64,000 bases of DNA. Origin: Rhodococcus sp. CH91 (GTDB lineage Bacteria > Actinomycetota > Actinomycetes > Mycobacteriales > Mycobacteriaceae). Positions 61,899 through 64,000 of this stretch are shown here, in pieces. The notes beneath the pieces were generated by a model. That model saw nothing but the letters and a program-made list of their open reading frames with translations, was not told where the DNA came from and ran no database searches. The position numbers were made by a program, and so were the translations under genes. The stretch lies in the NCBI RefSeq assembly GCF_022554085.1, contig NZ_JAKFYR010000004.1, positions 1-64,000 of the forward strand, given 5' to 3'. Numbering within the stretch: position 1 is the stretch's first letter; each line of letters opens with the position of its first letter.

Positions 61899-62652
61899 CC
61901 TTCCACACGGGAGGCCGCTTCTCGGCGAAAGCAGTGGCTCCCTCGCGCGCGTCCTCCGACGTGAAGATGGGCGCCATGATCTCCATCTGCTTCGCGAACG
62001 CCTCCTCGCGCGACCAATCACCGGATCGGACGATGATCTCCTTGGTCGCCGCGACAGCGAGCGGACCGTTCGCAGTGATGCGCTCGGCCAGCTCGAAGGC
62101 GCCCTCGAGCGCCCCGCCGGGTTCGGTGAGGCTGTTGACGAAACCATAGCCGTAGGCTTCTTCGGCGGTGAAGGCGTCCCCGGTGAGCGCCAGCTCGAGC
62201 GCCTTCTGATAGGGAATTCGCGAGGGCAGCCGCAGCAGGCCGCCGGCACCGGCGACCAGACCCCGCTTGACCTCCGGAATACCGAACTTCGCGTTCTTCG
62301 CCGCGACCACGAGGTCCGTGGCGAGTACGAGTTCGGTTCCTCCTGCGAGAGCGAATCCCTCGACGGCGGAGATCAACGGCTTACGGGGCGGTGCCTCGGT
62401 GAATCCGAGACCCTTGCCCGGAACCACCACGTTCTCTCCCGCGACGAACGCCTTCAGGTCCATGCCGGCACAGAAGGTGCCGCCGGCACCCGTGAGCACA
62501 CCCACGGAGAGCGAATCGTCGGCGTCGAGTTCGTCGACGGCGTCGGCGAGCGCGTGGCTGACCGCGGCGTTGACCGCGTTGCGCGCCTCGGGCCGGTTGA
62601 TCGTGATGACGAGAACACGATCGCGGCGTTCGAGCAGGACTTCGTCGGACAT
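61891..62652 (-). CDS. Enoyl-CoA hydratase/crotonase family protein
   Basis: 253 residues. Crotonase fold with oxyanion-hole region FALAGGTELVLATDL (~102-114). Both active-site glutamates of genuine hydratases are present: Glu127 in GIPEVKRGLVAGAGG and Glu153 in ALELALTGD. Catalyses syn hydration of 2-enoyl-CoA in beta-oxidation, as far as the family shows. ATG 62652 has AGAGGTG upstream; GTG 62658 is in frame. It lies 75 bp downstream of the truncated AMP-ligase-like gene on the same strand. Confidence 0.93.
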   Translation of the reverse strand: MSDEVLLERRDRVLVITINRPEARNAVNAAVSHALADAVDELDADDSLSVGVLTGAGGTFCAGMDLKAFVAGENVVVPGKGLGFTEAPPRKPLISAVEGFALAGGTELVLATDLVVAAKNAKFGIPEVKRGLVAGAGGLLRLPSRIPYQKALELALTGDAFTAEEAYGYGFVNSLTEPGGALEGAFELAERITANGPLAVAATKEIIVRSGDWSREEAFAKQMEIMAPIFTSEDAREGATAFAEKRPPVWKGR

Positions 62653-62727
62653 GGACACACCTCTCCGCTTCGGATGGCCGGGCTCCCGGCTACAGGCTGT
62701 ATACCCGATGGGAACCTGTTCCAGGAG

Positions 62728-63786
62728 TCACGACACCCGAACGGCGATCTGATCGACGAAGCCGTCGCCGTCGATGCGTACCTGATCCCCCGTGCGGAAC
62801 CAGCCCTCGTCCGTGAAGGCACCTGCGGTGGCGGACGGATCGCGCCAGTACCGCCTGGCCACACTCGGGCCGCGGCACAGCAATTCACCGACGCCCTGCT
62901 CGGCGTCGGGTCCGAGCAGGGCGACCTCGATCCCCCCGAACGGCACCCCGACGCTGCGTGGATGGCGGGGACGATGCTCCGAGGGCAACAGCAGACCGAT
63001 TCCCCCGGTTTCGGCGACGCCCCACCCCCGCACACATCGCGATGCGGGGAAGGCGGCCCGGAGATGGCGCCAGGGTGCGCGGATCACCCGCGAGCCCGCG
63101 ACGGCCACCGTCCCCCCGAACGCGAGGGTGGGCAGCAACTGCACACTGCATCCGACCGCGGTGGCCAGCGGGGCCGTCAGCACCGTGCGAACACCCCCGC
63201 CCTCGAGGTCCATCGCGTGGGCGACGGCTTCGATGGTGGACAGCACGTTGGTATTGGTGAGTTCGACTCCGCGCAGGCCACCACCGGCGACACGCACGTA
63301 GTAGAGCAGTGCGAGTTCGTCCGGAGCGGCCCCACCGTCGAGGAAGGCCACGCCATCGGGCAGGTCACCGTCGAGGGTCAGTACGGCGCCGCTGTGGGCC
63401 TCGACCTCCGCGACCTCCTCGGGTGTGCAGCTCGGATCGGGTAGCACCGGGACCCCGCCGGCCAGCACGATTCCCAGGAACCCGACGAGCCAGAGGAAGC
63501 CGTTGGGGCGATCGAGCACGACACGGTCGGCGGGGCCGACTCCCTGATCGAGCAGCCCACCGGCGACGCGTGCGGCGGAGGCCCACAATTCGCGGTAGGT
63601 CAGCACACGCCCGGAGCGGTCGACCACCGCGGCACGATTGGCGAAGCGCAACGCGCTGCGGTCGAGAAGCTCGGCGAGACAGGGTTCCAGACAGTCGTAC
63701 TCCAGGAGGCCGTCCTCACGGCGGATGACTCTGTCGTCCTTGAGCCACCGACCCCCCACAGGGACTTTCACCACAGCCAACGACAT
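62728..63786 (-). CDS. Truncated AMP-binding (acyl-CoA ligase-like) protein lacking P-loop and C-terminal domain
   Basis: 352 residues. The N-terminal ANL-type domain is recognisable (LTYRELWASAARVAGGL, GPADRVVLDRPNG), as are late motifs GWGVAETGGIGLLL (A5-like) and DEGWFRTGDQVRIDGDGF (A7). The A3 P-loop position reads YYVRVAGGGLRGVELTN instead of the YTSGTTGxPKG pattern, and the chain ends at FVDQIAVRVS, before the A8-A10 domain (~110 residues). The stop is followed by no frame that continues it, and 75 bp later the crotonase gene starts. Either a decayed ligase or a ligand-binding pseudoenzyme. ATG 63786 follows GGGAGG. Confidence 0.8.
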   Translation of the reverse strand: MSLAVVKVPVGGRWLKDDRVIRREDGLLEYDCLEPCLAELLDRSALRFANRAAVVDRSGRVLTYRELWASAARVAGGLLDQGVGPADRVVLDRPNGFLWLVGFLGIVLAGGVPVLPDPSCTPEEVAEVEAHSGAVLTLDGDLPDGVAFLDGGAAPDELALLYYVRVAGGGLRGVELTNTNVLSTIEAVAHAMDLEGGGVRTVLTAPLATAVGCSVQLLPTLAFGGTVAVAGSRVIRAPWRHLRAAFPASRCVRGWGVAETGGIGLLLPSEHRPRHPRSVGVPFGGIEVALLGPDAEQGVGELLCRGPSVARRYWRDPSATAGAFTDEGWFRTGDQVRIDGDGFVDQIAVRVS

Positions 63787-63907
63787 GCCACCTCCCACCC
63801 GGCGCGCGTGCCTGAACTATATGGTGTGGATCACAACCCTGTGAGCAAAACTCCGCGTCACGGGTACTTCCGGAACGGAAGGATGTGCGCGGATCAGCGT
63901 CGGCGGA

Positions 63908-64000
63908 TCAGGCCGTCGACGCCGGTGAGCGGACTCCTGTGCTGCGCAGGCCTTCCTGGCTCGCGGGTCGTTCGAACGCCAGTACGGCCACGAGCCCGAT
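63908..64000 (-). CDS. C-terminal end of a probable membrane transporter (partial)
   Basis: The window ends inside an open minus-strand frame whose last 30 codons are visible before TGA at 63908-63910. They read IGLVAVLAFERP followed by polar residues, a hydrophobic helix then a cytoplasmic tail, as at the end of MFS-type transporters. The gene start is outside the window. Identity rests only on this tail, so the class is a guess. Confidence 0.4.
   Translation of the reverse strand: MGLVAVLAFERPASQEGLRSTGVRSPASTA

Noticed and set aside
63787-63907. Possible small gene between the ligase-like gene and the window end
   Set aside because: 121 bp without a supported frame; it probably holds the promoter of the ligase-like gene.

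Overview
This is high-GC actinobacterial DNA. Mycothiol-type maleylpyruvate isomerase, several FadD-like acyl-CoA ligases, abundant TetR/IclR/LysR regulators, GTG starts and apparently leaderless genes point to Mycobacteriales, most likely a Rhodococcus chromosome. The genus is inferred from gene content, not from a database match. No tRNA, rRNA, CRISPR array, insertion sequence, phage gene or replication origin was recognised.

Layout. 1-1006: 5' part of ctaD. 1300-5187: an oxidative cassette (flavin monooxygenase, alpha/beta hydrolase, acyl-CoA ligase), convergent with an Fe(II)/2-oxoglutarate dioxygenase. 6370-10468: unknown proteins plus an orphan ParA ATPase with a translationally coupled partner. 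11244-16733: a 1829-residue single-chain biotin-dependent carboxylase. 16921-17939: two small exported proteins, then a 26-bp tandem repeat array. 18140-24274: a complete 3-hydroxybenzoate to gentisate to fumarate plus pyruvate pathway with its transporter and IclR regulator. 24427-27566: an NAD(P)-binding protein, a membrane protein and a NarL-type two-component system. 27626-31954: a LysR, MHS transporter and FAD hydroxylase operon. 32011-35037: a two-gene unit of unknown function with a putative DNA-binding giant. 35573-37470: HMG-CoA-lyase-like enzyme and glycerate kinase. 37497-40671: DUF1023-type hydrolase, lipoprotein and membrane protein. 40803-48016: two ABC export systems (a LolD/FtsX type, and an ABC-2 type coupled to a TetR regulator), an SDR and an endonuclease IV. 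48141-52687: AMIN-like lipoprotein, ABC exporter and DEAD-box helicase. 52845-56881: TrpB2, phosphoribosyltransferase and FadD15-like ligase. 56952-60851: hydrolase, PLP enzyme, TetR and sugar-lactone oxidase. 60864-64000: adenine deaminase, crotonase, a truncated AMP-ligase-like protein and the C-terminal end of a probable transporter.

How the genes work together. The best defined system is the gentisate cluster. A transporter of the AAHS type imports the aromatic acid, the flavin hydroxylase makes gentisate, and a cupin dioxygenase opens the ring. Mycothiol-dependent isomerisation and FAH-type hydrolysis then finish the route. iclR heads the catabolic operon and is divergent from the transporter and hydroxylase genes, with a 15-bp palindrome in the only shared promoter gap. 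Most other units look like peripheral lipid, ketone or aromatic catabolism and envelope transport. The strongest candidates for undescribed biology are the single-chain carboxylase of unknown substrate, the two-gene unit at 32011-35037, the ParA/partner pair, the AMP-ligase-like protein that has lost its P-loop and C-terminal domain, and two separate 26-bp-period repeat arrays that each begin on a stop codon.
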